Of a stretch of 64,000 nt of DNA, positions 17,568 to 25,650 are shown piece by piece (within the stretch, counting starts at the first letter, position 1; each line of letters opens with the position of its first letter). The position numbers were made by a program, and so were the translations under genes. The notes beneath the pieces are model-generated. The model was not told the DNA's origin and did not search any database. It worked only from the letters and a program-made list of their open reading frames with translations. This DNA is from DZBG01 sp049241565 (lineage in GTDB: Bacteria; Bdellovibrionota; Bacteriovoracia; Bacteriovoracales; Bacteriovoracaceae): contig JBMLQL010000050.1 of NCBI GenBank assembly GCA_049241565.1, forward strand, positions 124,001 through 188,000. The letters run 5' to 3'.

Positions 17568-19880
17568 GATCTCAACAACTCCTGTCTCTCCGTTAATGCG
17601 AATGCGCTGCCCATCTTTAATCAACTGGGTAGCGCCACTTAAATTCAAGATTGCAGGAATTTTATACTCGCGCCCTATAACGGCAGCATGAGAAAGGATT
17701 CCACCTACCTCTGTGATGACTCCACCCACTCTTGCCAGTACCGGTGTCCATCCAGGATCGGTAAACTCAGTCACAAGAATTTCTCCCTTTCCTAGTGAAT
17801 GAGTCTCATCTATAGACTTGATGACTCTTGCAATCCCCTCAATCAAACCAGGACTACATCCAAGCCCCTTATAAACTCCATCCGCATTCACTGCAATTTT
17901 AGCTTGCTTGATGCTTCCTCCAAATTCATGAGGGGCCTTAAAATTTCTCCACCCTAAATAGAGACTCCACTGGTGCTTCATCGAAATGATTTCATTCTCA
18001 TTGAGTTCAAAATGATCTCGCCTGATAACTTTTTCAATTTCATCTAATTTCAACATCATTAAATGATGGGAATCTATTTTCAAACGCTCTGCAAGCTCAA
18101 GGACACCTTTTCTAAGTAGGAAATATCCCATGGTTGAATACGTTCTAAATTCTTCTCGTTTCTTAAGAAACCGATGTGAGCGATGTATAAATCTTTTGAG
18201 AACAAATCTTTTCAAAATATTATTACTATCAAGAAGTTTATCAACTTCTTGATGATAGAGATCATGACTCTGCTCAGATTCATGAACATTTTTTACCAAT
18301 TCATCAACCATAGAAGGATCATCACCCCAGCGAGGGACAGTTAGATCAAGTTCAGCGGGCCCATGATGGTAATGGCTGGCCAAAAACTCTTGTCTTTTTT
18401 CATGGTATTTATTTGAATGTATACCGAACATATCGGCAATTTTGGAGAGCTTTACTAAGTCTTTTTGCACTTGCATATGAGCGATGTCTTCAACACCTGA
18501 GATGAGTTTCACAAAACTTTGCTCATCCGCTCCTTTGAGTTTTAACACGAATCTTTTAAACTCACCTTGATAATTAGTATTGTTATAGATTGTTCTAAAG
18601 TAATTCATCTCCGCTTGGCGCTGAAGTCTAAGAACAGCAGTGAACCAGTTTCTAAACTCACTCTGATCAAGAGTTGATATTTTCTTTGATATAGTCAATA
18701 ATTCATCGTTTCTAATTTTAAAATAAAGTGGAAAATGAATAGTCATGAGCTCGCACTCATCAAACTCTTTCCAGATATTAATCAAAACGGGAACAGCATG
18801 AATGAGTGATGTTAAAGTGAGTTTGGTTTTTTGTGGGCCTTCCAATCCGTAATCTTTTAAAATCCCAAGATCTTTATCAAAATCTTCTTCATTAAAATCT
18901 GGCAGTCTGGCGAGTCCCACTTTTACAGCTTCAGCATTCCAGTAACCACGGCCATAAAAATAAAACATCCATTGAATTGCATTTCCCTGACTAAGAAGTT
19001 TAATTCTTTCAAAATATCCTCCCATAGAAGGTTGCAAGGCCAATTGATAAGCAGAGTACATCAAAGGAGTGCAAACTCTTGCCGAAATACCACCGTCTTT
19101 AAGGTCAGAGTCTGTGAGTTCAGGAACATCTGTTCTTGGCTTAAACTCTGTTATCGGTCGGGCCTGAAGAATCCAAAGTTTATCATTTTCATCAATGGCC
19201 CACTCAATGTCTTGAGGTGTTCCATAATAGGCCTGTATTCCAATAGCGGCTAGTCGCAATTCACGAAGGGCATCTGCTGAGATTTCTGTTTTTTCGTTAT
19301 TAATAACTTTTTCAAGAATAGTGTCATGATCACGATGAATTTTATAAAGACTTGGAGTCACGTGTCCTGAAACAAGTCGCTCACCAAGTCCTTCACAGCA
19401 TTCAATATAGATCTGTTCTTCTCGACCTTCGAGAGGATGTACTGTAAAAAGGACTCCTGAAATTTTTGATTGGATTTGTTTTTGAACAATCACACTCATT
19501 TTCGCCAGAGAAGGATCAATCCCTTTCTGCTCAAAATAATCTTTAACTCGAGAATGGTGAACCGACTCAAAACAATCTTTAATTGCCTTTATCAAAACAT
19601 CCTCAGATTTTATATTGAGAAAGGTTTCATACAGGCCAGCAAAACTCGCCCCTTCAAGATCCTCAAGGGCGCCACTTGACCTCACGGCCACTGGGAACCC
19701 TCCAATCTCTTGAAGACAAGCTTTAAGCCTTACTTCATCCAGAGAAAATTCAGTAAGAACAAATCCCTTTGGAACGGGAAAGCCAATTGAAGAAAGTTCA
19801 ATGAGGTTTTTGGCCTTATTTCCGAGATCAGACAACATCTCAGACTGACCAACTGCTTGATTAAATAACTGATAATTCAT
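17550..19880 (-). CDS. Rifampin-phosphotransferase-like dikinase, copy 2
   Basis: The 776-aa protein has the same three-part plan as the copy at 8662-11088. It carries the ATP-grasp start DLGNKAKNLIELSSIG, FPVAVRSSGALEDLEG with SFAGLYETFLNI, a divergent middle, and the swivelling His domain with GGILSHAAVIGREYKIP (His731). The His is conserved, so it should be active. Its middle domain differs from copy 1, so a different hydroxyl substrate or a later step is likely. It converges on the export operon with an 18-bp overlap. Its 5' region (19881-19936) is shared with the divergent nucleotidyltransferase-like gene. Confidence 0.87.
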   Translation of the reverse strand: MNYQLFNQAVGQSEMLSDLGNKAKNLIELSSIGFPVPKGFVLTEFSLDEVRLKACLQEIGGFPVAVRSSGALEDLEGASFAGLYETFLNIKSEDVLIKAIKDCFESVHHSRVKDYFEQKGIDPSLAKMSVIVQKQIQSKISGVLFTVHPLEGREEQIYIECCEGLGERLVSGHVTPSLYKIHRDHDTILEKVINNEKTEISADALRELRLAAIGIQAYYGTPQDIEWAIDENDKLWILQARPITEFKPRTDVPELTDSDLKDGGISARVCTPLMYSAYQLALQPSMGGYFERIKLLSQGNAIQWMFYFYGRGYWNAEAVKVGLARLPDFNEEDFDKDLGILKDYGLEGPQKTKLTLTSLIHAVPVLINIWKEFDECELMTIHFPLYFKIRNDELLTISKKISTLDQSEFRNWFTAVLRLQRQAEMNYFRTIYNNTNYQGEFKRFVLKLKGADEQSFVKLISGVEDIAHMQVQKDLVKLSKIADMFGIHSNKYHEKRQEFLASHYHHGPAELDLTVPRWGDDPSMVDELVKNVHESEQSHDLYHQEVDKLLDSNNILKRFVLKRFIHRSHRFLKKREEFRTYSTMGYFLLRKGVLELAERLKIDSHHLMMLKLDEIEKVIRRDHFELNENEIISMKHQWSLYLGWRNFKAPHEFGGSIKQAKIAVNADGVYKGLGCSPGLIEGIARVIKSIDETHSLGKGEILVTEFTDPGWTPVLARVGGVITEVGGILSHAAVIGREYKIPAILNLSGATQLIKDGQRIRINGETGVVEILKESP

Positions 19881-19936
19881 ATGAATAATTATCGGAGGAT
19901 AGTGCCAAATAATAAGTTTTATGGATTAATCTAAGA

Positions 19937-20911
19937 ATGAAAAATCGCTATTTTCAATCAGTTTGCCTAAAAATCGACAGGATCATACCGACCACTGTAA
20001 CAAAATATCTCTATTACCCGAGTTATTTAGTCTTCGACCTTCTCTGTCGTATATCTTTTGGGAAAGAATTGAAAAAGACTTATCTGCGAAATAGTTTTTA
20101 TCTTAACTATTTTACTTTCGGTTTAAGTGACTATGATTTCGGTATTATCCTTCATCGTAGAGTCACTCCATTGCAGTGGAAAAATTTTATTAATAGATTT
20201 GATAAGATAAAAAGAATTTTTCCTTTCTGGGGTGAAATTAATTTATATACAGAAGAAGACATTGAGAAGATCATCCCCTTTATCAATCCAATAGAGTTAA
20301 AAAGAGACCCCTATTTATCAGCTCGCTTTAAACGTAATGCCACAAGCGAGGAAAAATTTACTTTCCTTTGCAGGTCATTTTTTACAAATTTAAAAAATTG
20401 GAAATATGAAATTCAGAAACAAAAAAAAATTAAAGCCTACTTTGAATTATGCCATTTAGATTATAAACACGAGATCGAGGTAAAATCATTTCTTGTAAAA
20501 AACTTCTCACCTGTTTTAAAAACAGAGACTCAAAAAAAATTTCCGGATTTCATACTCCCTTTCCATCAGCTTTTTTTAATATCAAAAGACATTTTATGGG
20601 AAGAGCCGTCCATCGAACAAAAAGTTCTTATGCCCCATTATTATTTGTGGTTTGAGAGAGAACCAGGAGCAGAAGAGTTTCTCACTCAACTCAACCCATC
20701 TGATAAAGAAATCATTAGAAGCCAAATGAGATGGGAAGTATGGGGATTAACAATTCAGTTTTATCATTTTTTAGGTGCACAAAACTATCACATCCATCTT
20801 TCTAGAGTAAAAAGGGTGCTAGAAATTTTAAATGAAGATCCTGTCATCATTAAGGATCTTGAATATTTCCTAGATCTTTTTAATCATTTCAATCAAACTC
20901 AATTGAACTGA
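19937..20911 (+). CDS. Nucleotidyltransferase-like protein, 324 aa
   Basis: I do not recognise the family with certainty. Residues 58-72 read YFTFGLSDYDFGIIL, which resembles the GS...DxD active-site strand of polymerase-beta-type nucleotidyltransferases (here Asp65 and Asp67). A following stretch INLYTEEDIEKI could supply the third acid. The rest is helical and charged, without signal peptide or membrane segment. It diverges from dikinase copy 2, and its 3' end overlaps the radical SAM gene on the other strand by 42 bp. It may belong to the lipid locus or to the radical SAM pair. Confidence 0.6.
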   Translation: MKNRYFQSVCLKIDRIIPTTVTKYLYYPSYLVFDLLCRISFGKELKKTYLRNSFYLNYFTFGLSDYDFGIILHRRVTPLQWKNFINRFDKIKRIFPFWGEINLYTEEDIEKIIPFINPIELKRDPYLSARFKRNATSEEKFTFLCRSFFTNLKNWKYEIQKQKKIKAYFELCHLDYKHEIEVKSFLVKNFSPVLKTETQKKFPDFILPFHQLFLISKDILWEEPSIEQKVLMPHYYLWFEREPGAEEFLTQLNPSDKEIIRSQMRWEVWGLTIQFYHFLGAQNYHIHLSRVKRVLEILNEDPVIIKDLEYFLDLFNHFNQTQLN

Positions 20912-22669
20912 TGATGTGTCGGCTTTCACTAGATTAGATATTTTTTCTTTATCTAATTCTGTCCAACTCAGCTGTTTCAGAACTGGCAGAGTCATTAAAT
21001 AAGTGATGAATTGATCACTAAGAACTGGTAAATATCGAATAAGCTTCTCTCTGTATTTTGATTCATTTTTTGCAAGATCATTTTGACAGAGGTGCCGTAG
21101 CATTTCAAAACCTGCCACCCTGACATTTTCGCTATCAAACCAATCCTCTGGCCATTCTTGTCCAGGAAAATGTCTTATATAATCACAACGAATGCCAAAA
21201 ATCTCCCAGAGGTTCTGATCTCCAGAAACAAGCTTTGAGAGCACATAATTTCGAATTTCTTTCTTCCTGTTTTCATCATCAATCCATGCCTCAGTCTTGG
21301 CCCACTGAGCTGCACTGAATGTATTTAAGTCTATTTTTAGAGCAAGATCATGCCCTCTTTGATAAATTTGTTTCACTTCATCTGGCCAAGCGGCATCTGA
21401 TGTCCCTTTACGAAATTTAAATTGAGATAAGTAAAGAAAAACATCAATAAGGTGTTTTTCAACCTCTGCACTTTCTTTGAACACAGCAGCTTTTTCAAAA
21501 TACTCTTTTTCAAATTCAAAAAAGCCATATTTGCTTTTCTGGCCCACCATATGAGAACGAATGAACTCCATGGTCTCTGTATAATGTTTTTCGTTAAATT
21601 CTTTAGTCCAAGCAATCGACATGAAATCGGGATAATAAATGGGATAGCAAACGATGGCGACTTGATCATCATAAAGAGAGCGTTGCTTGTATTCATAAAC
21701 TTTTTCAAACAATGCCTTAATATTCGGGAAAGCAAAAATATTTAAAGTGGCCGTGAACCTAAAAAGTGAATCAGGGAAACTTTCAAAAAGAAGATTTAAA
21801 TTTTTTTCAAAAGTTGTGAGTTTAAGCCCATACCTGGCCAATTCAGCCCCTTCTCCCCAGCCATCCAAACTTGTGAAAAATTGAATTTTTTTATAATGAC
21901 TTCTTGGAATTGCTTTAAGCTTTTTTATAAACTTTTCCATCAATTCTACAGGGATTCCAAGATTAGAATTAAAGGCCAGTTCAGCTTGCTCCATCGAATT
22001 AACCTGCAGCCAATCCAAAAATTTATCCATCCATTTACTGATGAGGGGCTCTCCCCCAGTAAAGCGCATCACTTTAAAAGTTTGATTGTTCTTTAAAAAC
22101 CAATCCCAAAAAGCCTTCGCATAGACATGATTTTCATTTTCATCAAGAAAGGTATTTTCAAATTCTCGGCTTAAACTGTTATGATCAATTGAAAGCCTAT
22201 AGCTTCCATAGTTTTTACTTTCTCTGGCCAGAGATGATGAATTATCCGGTGAGCAATAAGTACACATCATTTGACATTTGTTTCCAAAGCTCACCTCAAC
22301 ATAAGTAGGAACAACATTATCAAGACTTAAATTTTCTTTATTGAAGAATGAATGAGACCAATCTGCTGAAGACTTAAAATGTCTATCTGAGTGATGCCCA
22401 TCTGCTTCAGCTTTCCAACATACATAACAGCCAGCAATCTTTTCACCGGCCAGCATTTTTTGACGCTCATCTGAGAGCACGCTATCGTTGAAAAGATATT
22501 TAGAATCCTGCTGAATGAGGCCGACATCAATTTTTTGAGCAGCTCCTAGGCAGCAGCTTCTTCTTTCTCCTGACTGTAAATTAAAAAGAACCTGAGACCA
22601 TTTTGCTGCACAAAACGATTCTGAAATTTCGTTCAGTTTTTTTTCAGTTTCTTCTATTGAATAGTTCAT
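20870..22669 (-). CDS. Twitch-domain-type radical SAM protein, 599 aa
   Basis: The radical SAM cluster motif is CQMMCTYC (Cys132, Cys136, Cys139, a CxxxCxxC), followed by a glycine-rich MRFTGGEPLI strand. An N-terminal cysteine set (Cys39-Cys40, and CYVC at 81-84) precedes the barrel, as in twitch-domain radical SAM proteins, and may bind a further cluster. The long C-terminal half is helical and not recognised. AGAGAGG just before the ATG is a strong ribosome site. The substrate is unknown. A 49-codon ORF with its own good ribosome site lies 60 bp upstream on the same strand and is the obvious candidate partner. The gene's 3' end overlaps the convergent nucleotidyltransferase-like gene by 42 bp. 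Confidence 0.85.
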   Translation of the reverse strand: MNYSIEETEKKLNEISESFCAAKWSQVLFNLQSGERRSCCLGAAQKIDVGLIQQDSKYLFNDSVLSDERQKMLAGEKIAGCYVCWKAEADGHHSDRHFKSSADWSHSFFNKENLSLDNVVPTYVEVSFGNKCQMMCTYCSPDNSSSLARESKNYGSYRLSIDHNSLSREFENTFLDENENHVYAKAFWDWFLKNNQTFKVMRFTGGEPLISKWMDKFLDWLQVNSMEQAELAFNSNLGIPVELMEKFIKKLKAIPRSHYKKIQFFTSLDGWGEGAELARYGLKLTTFEKNLNLLFESFPDSLFRFTATLNIFAFPNIKALFEKVYEYKQRSLYDDQVAIVCYPIYYPDFMSIAWTKEFNEKHYTETMEFIRSHMVGQKSKYGFFEFEKEYFEKAAVFKESAEVEKHLIDVFLYLSQFKFRKGTSDAAWPDEVKQIYQRGHDLALKIDLNTFSAAQWAKTEAWIDDENRKKEIRNYVLSKLVSGDQNLWEIFGIRCDYIRHFPGQEWPEDWFDSENVRVAGFEMLRHLCQNDLAKNESKYREKLIRYLPVLSDQFITYLMTLPVLKQLSWTELDKEKISNLVKADTSSVQLSLIEMIKKI

Positions 22670-22729
22670 AGGCCTCTCTATACTTAGAGCTCTTGGATTC
22701 CCTAAGACGCTCCACGTCTAAATATTTTA

Positions 22730-22879
22730 TCAATCAAACACATCGTTGTCCTTATGAAATAAGGGGTTAGCTCTGGTGATCAGTGAACAGCCCTCAAAAT
22801 AACTAGGCGCACAATCTCCTGCAATTACAATCGATTGTAGCTTAGGAAAAGTGATAATACTCTCAATCGTAAGATTCAT
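22730..22879 (-). CDS. Possible 49-aa peptide upstream of the radical SAM gene
   Basis: A short ORF runs from ATG 22879 to TGA 22730, beginning MNLTIESIITFPKLQSIVIA and ending NDVFD, with two Cys (residues 23 and 31). AGAGGG lies seven bases before the ATG, a strong Shine-Dalgarno. It occupies most of the 320-bp space between the radical SAM gene and rplU. It could be the substrate peptide of the radical SAM protein, a regulator fragment (the N-terminus faintly resembles PucR-type N-termini), or a chance ORF. Between it and the radical SAM start is a small AGACG-CGTCT hairpin and nothing else evident. Confidence 0.45.
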   Translation of the reverse strand: MNLTIESIITFPKLQSIVIAGDCAPSYFEGCSLITRANPLFHKDNDVFD

Positions 22880-22907
22880 TGACTTTCCCTCTGATTTCCC
22901 TTAAAAA
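22879..22907 (+). promoter_or_regulatory. Sigma70-type promoter for rplU
   Basis: TTGACT (22879-22884) and TAAAAA (22902-22907) are separated by exactly 17 bp and lie about 80 bp before the rplU start. The leader that follows is C/T-rich and carries AAGGAG before the ATG. The -35 box overlaps the start region of the divergent 49-codon ORF. Confidence 0.55.
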
Positions 22908-22989
22908 GTACCTTCATTATTTAACTCACCTAGGGCCATAAAGAGGTTTGCTCCTCCCCGTCAGGTGGTAATCCGTTCAAGGAGTACAT

Positions 22990-23343
22990 ATGTACAGTGT
23001 TGTAGAAATTAAGGGTCACCAGTACAAGCTTCAAGCTGGGGATCTTATCGATGTTGAAAAAATCGACGCAGAAGTTGGTAAGACAATTGATCTTGATCAA
23101 GTTCTTTTAGTTGGTGGAGAAAACACAATTGTTGGTCTTCCAACAGTTAAAGGTGCAAAAGTTGTAGCTGAAGTTGTTCGTCAAGCACGTACACGTAAGC
23201 TTATCGTTTTCACAAGAAAGCCAGGTTCTTACCGTAAGAAAAACGGTCACCGCCAAGCTTATACAGGTCTTCTCATCAAAGAAATTCACGATGGGAAAGG
23301 CGGAGTTGTTAAAGCTGAAGCAAAAGCAAAGAAAACTAAGTAA
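22990..23343 (+). CDS. rplU: 50S ribosomal protein L21
   Basis: L21 binds 23S rRNA in the large subunit. The start MYSVVEIKGHQYKL, the AGDLIDVEKID segment and the C-terminal KPGSYRKKNGHRQAYT are the normal family pattern. At 117 residues it is a little longer than usual because of a Lys/Ala-rich tail. AAGGAG lies at the right distance before the ATG. It heads the ribosomal and GTPase run and is 28 bp from rpmA. Confidence 0.98.
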   Translation: MYSVVEIKGHQYKLQAGDLIDVEKIDAEVGKTIDLDQVLLVGGENTIVGLPTVKGAKVVAEVVRQARTRKLIVFTRKPGSYRKKNGHRQAYTGLLIKEIHDGKGGVVKAEAKAKKTK

Positions 23344-23371
23344 TTATCAATAAAGTTTAGGAGATACATAT

Positions 23372-23626
23372 ATGGCTCACAAGAAATCGGGTGGTAGTAC
23401 ATCTAACGGTCGTGACTCTAACCCAAAAATGCGCGGTGTAAAAAAATTCGGTGGCGAACTTGTTTCTACAGGTATGATCATCGTTCGTCAGAAAGGAACT
23501 AAGTTCCACCCAGGGACTAACGTAAAAATGGGTCGTGACTTCACGATCTATGCTATGTGCCCAGGGAATGTAAAATTCTCTTTCTACAATAAAACGACGA
23601 AAATCGTTTCTATTATTCCAGCTTAA
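23372..23626 (+). CDS. rpmA: 50S ribosomal protein L27
   Basis: The 84-aa protein starts MAHKKSGGSTSNGRDSNPK, the standard L27 N-terminus that reaches towards the peptidyl-transferase centre. It continues with RQKGTKFHPGTNVKMGRD. The N-terminus needs no processing, since the Gly-Gly region lies close to the start. The gene pair rplU-rpmA is followed by a strong terminator, though obgE continues in the same direction and may be reached by read-through. Confidence 0.98.
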   Translation: MAHKKSGGSTSNGRDSNPKMRGVKKFGGELVSTGMIIVRQKGTKFHPGTNVKMGRDFTIYAMCPGNVKFSFYNKTTKIVSIIPA

Positions 23627-23656
23627 TTGATCTTTAAAGATCTTTAGGATAGAGAA

Positions 23657-23683
23657 GGGAGCAAAGAAATTTGCTCCCTTTTT
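23657..23683 (+). terminator. Terminator after rplU-rpmA
   Basis: A 9-bp stem (GGGAGCAAA 23657-23665, TTTGCTCCC 23670-23678) with a GAAA tetraloop is followed by five T. It ends 13 bp before obgE, so it may attenuate rather than fully stop transcription into the downstream genes. Confidence 0.9.
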
Positions 23684-23696
23684 CATTTTAGGCATT

Positions 23697-24734
23697 ATGA
23701 AATTTATCGATGAAGTAGATATTGAATTATACTCCGGAAACGGTGGAAACGGAGCTGTGAGCTACCGTCGTGAAAAGTACGTTGAATTCGGAGGCCCTGA
23801 TGGTGGTCCGGGTGGACGTGGTGGAAACGTGTATTTTGTTGGTGATGAGAACGTCAATACTCTCATGCACTTTAGAGGTCCCAAGGACTTTCACGCTGAA
23901 GACGGTGTGAAGGGTGGAACTTCAGGAATGAATGGGGCCAACGGTGAAGACCTCATGCTTAAAGTTCCAATAGGGACACTCGTTTATAACAGAGAGACTG
24001 ATGAGCTTATTGTTGATGTGACTGAACATGAGCAGACTTATCTTGTGCTTGAAGGTGGAAAAGGTGGTCTTGGTAACGGTGCTTTTAAATCATCAACTAA
24101 CCAGGCTCCAAACTTTGCTCAAAAAGGCGAACCAGGCACTCATGTCTCTGTTCATTTAGAACTTAAACTTCTTGCTGATATCGCTCTTGTAGGTTTTCCT
24201 AATGCAGGTAAATCGACTCTTATTAGTTCAATCTCAGCAGCTCGCCCTAAAATTGCAGACTATCCCTTCACAACACTTGAGCCTCAGCTTGGTGTCGTTC
24301 AGATGGGAGAAAAATCTGTCGTCGTGGCCGATATTCCAGGACTAATTGAAGATGCTTCTGAAGGTAAAGGTCTTGGGATTAAGTTTCTCAAGCATATTGA
24401 ACGTGCCTCGGCCCTTGTTCATTTAGTAGATTGCTCAATGTTTATTGATGATTATGAAGTGATTGAGGCCTACTCAACAGTTCGTGCTGAACTTTTAAAA
24501 TACAGCGAGAAGCTTGCGGCCAAAAAAGAAATCGTCTGTATGACAAAGATTGATGCCATGACGGAAGAAGAAATTTCTAGATATCAAAAGATTCTAGAAG
24601 AGCATATCGATAGAAAAGTACTCCCCATCTCAGGAGTCTCAGGAAGAAATATAGATACCCTCAAAAGTCTTATGTTAAGAACAAAAGAGACTATTGCGGC
24701 AGAAAATAAAGGTGAAGAATATGGCGATGAATGA
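23697..24734 (+). CDS. obgE: Obg-family GTPase, ribosome assembly
   Basis: This 345-aa protein has the glycine-rich Obg fold (SGNGGNGAVSYRREKY, then GGPDGGPGGRGGNV). The GTPase domain follows with GFPNAGKSTLI, DIPGLIEDASEGKGLG and TKID. Obg assists late assembly of the 50S subunit and stress signalling in the cytosol. Length is typical for forms without a large C-terminal extension. It follows rpmA, the common order, and overlaps rsfS by 14 bp. Confidence 0.98.
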   Translation: MKFIDEVDIELYSGNGGNGAVSYRREKYVEFGGPDGGPGGRGGNVYFVGDENVNTLMHFRGPKDFHAEDGVKGGTSGMNGANGEDLMLKVPIGTLVYNRETDELIVDVTEHEQTYLVLEGGKGGLGNGAFKSSTNQAPNFAQKGEPGTHVSVHLELKLLADIALVGFPNAGKSTLISSISAARPKIADYPFTTLEPQLGVVQMGEKSVVVADIPGLIEDASEGKGLGIKFLKHIERASALVHLVDCSMFIDDYEVIEAYSTVRAELLKYSEKLAAKKEIVCMTKIDAMTEEEISRYQKILEEHIDRKVLPISGVSGRNIDTLKSLMLRTKETIAAENKGEEYGDE

Positions 24735-25182
24735 ATACGTACAATTAGAAGCTAAAAAGATTTTTGATAATAAGTCTTATGAGTTCCCAAAAAATCAGGC
24801 CATGGTAGCCGCTTGGATTGCCGCTCACTTCAAAGGCGAAGGACTTAAAATTTTTGATATGAGCAAACATGGTTCAATCTGTGATTGCTCAGTTCTTGTC
24901 ACGGCCCTCAACCCTACTCAAGCCCGCTCAATGGCCGATGAAATCTCAGCGAATATTAAGCATCTTGGTGCTGATCTTTATTCGTATGAAGGCTATGAAT
25001 CAGCTGATTGGATTCTTCTCGATTTCGGCGACACTATTGTGCATATTTTTCAATTGGCCGCTCGTGATGTTTATGATCTTGATCTTGTTTTTGCTAAACA
25101 TCCTCAAATTCAAATTCCAGAAGAATTCTATTTTGGAAAACCAGCAGAATCGAAAAAAGACGACCTAAAAGGTTATTTCTAA
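24721..25182 (+). CDS. rsfS: Ribosomal silencing factor RsfS
   Basis: RsfS binds L14 on the 50S subunit and blocks subunit joining when nutrients are short. The conserved core is present: FDMSKHGSICDCSVLVTA, and YESADWILLDFGDTIVHIF with the following RDVYDLDLVF. I begin at ATG 24721 because AAGGTG sits seven bases upstream; an in-frame ATG at 24694 lies further inside obgE. A short extra N-terminal segment and a Lys-rich tail are ordinary variation. The stop overlaps the rlmH start by one base. Confidence 0.93.
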   Translation: MAMNEYVQLEAKKIFDNKSYEFPKNQAMVAAWIAAHFKGEGLKIFDMSKHGSICDCSVLVTALNPTQARSMADEISANIKHLGADLYSYEGYESADWILLDFGDTIVHIFQLAARDVYDLDLVFAKHPQIQIPEEFYFGKPAESKKDDLKGYF

Positions 25183-25640
25183 TGAGCCGAGCGCTTCATC
25201 TTATTGTAGTTGGAAAACTCAAAGATGGAGCGCTTGAGACGATTGAATCCGACTATCTCAAACGCATCACCAATCCCGAACTTATTATTCATGAAGTCCG
25301 CGCCTCGGCCGAAAATAAACAAGCCGAAGGGGAAGCTTTATTAAAGAAGATTAAAGATTTGGGCCAGGGAAGTGCCCATATTGTGGCCCTCTCAGAATGG
25401 GGAAAACGCTATACTTCCCCCAAAATGAGTGAGTGGCTTTGCCAACTATTAGAGCGCTCTCCCCGTATAATCTTCCTCATCGCGGGGGCAGAAGGCTTTT
25501 CTGAAGAAGTCTTAAGGGTGTGTCATGATAAACTTTCACTCTCAGAGCTGACCTTTCCCCATAAACTCGCTAGAATACTCTTAGTAGAACAATTGTATCG
25601 GGCCCAAACTATTCGCTCAGGGCACCCTTACCATAATTAG
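25182..25640 (+). CDS. rlmH: 23S rRNA pseudouridine-1915 N3-methyltransferase RlmH
   Basis: RlmH is a SPOUT-class enzyme that methylates pseudouridine 1915 in helix 69 of 23S rRNA. The SAM-binding knot is visible as FLIAGAEGFSEEV, and the C-terminus FPHKLARILLVEQLYRAQ with SGHPYHN is the family hallmark. At 152 aa it is close to the usual length. It is joined to rsfS by a TAATG overlap, a common neighbour pair. Confidence 0.96.
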   Translation: MSRALHLIVVGKLKDGALETIESDYLKRITNPELIIHEVRASAENKQAEGEALLKKIKDLGQGSAHIVALSEWGKRYTSPKMSEWLCQLLERSPRIIFLIAGAEGFSEEVLRVCHDKLSLSELTFPHKLARILLVEQLYRAQTIRSGHPYHN

Positions 25641-25650
25641 GGAGTACTTT

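Noticed and set aside
4635..19880. A sphingolipid synthesis locus
   Set aside because: No serine palmitoyltransferase-type enzyme or sphingolipid reductase is present; the transaminase is class III, not an alpha-oxoamine synthase.
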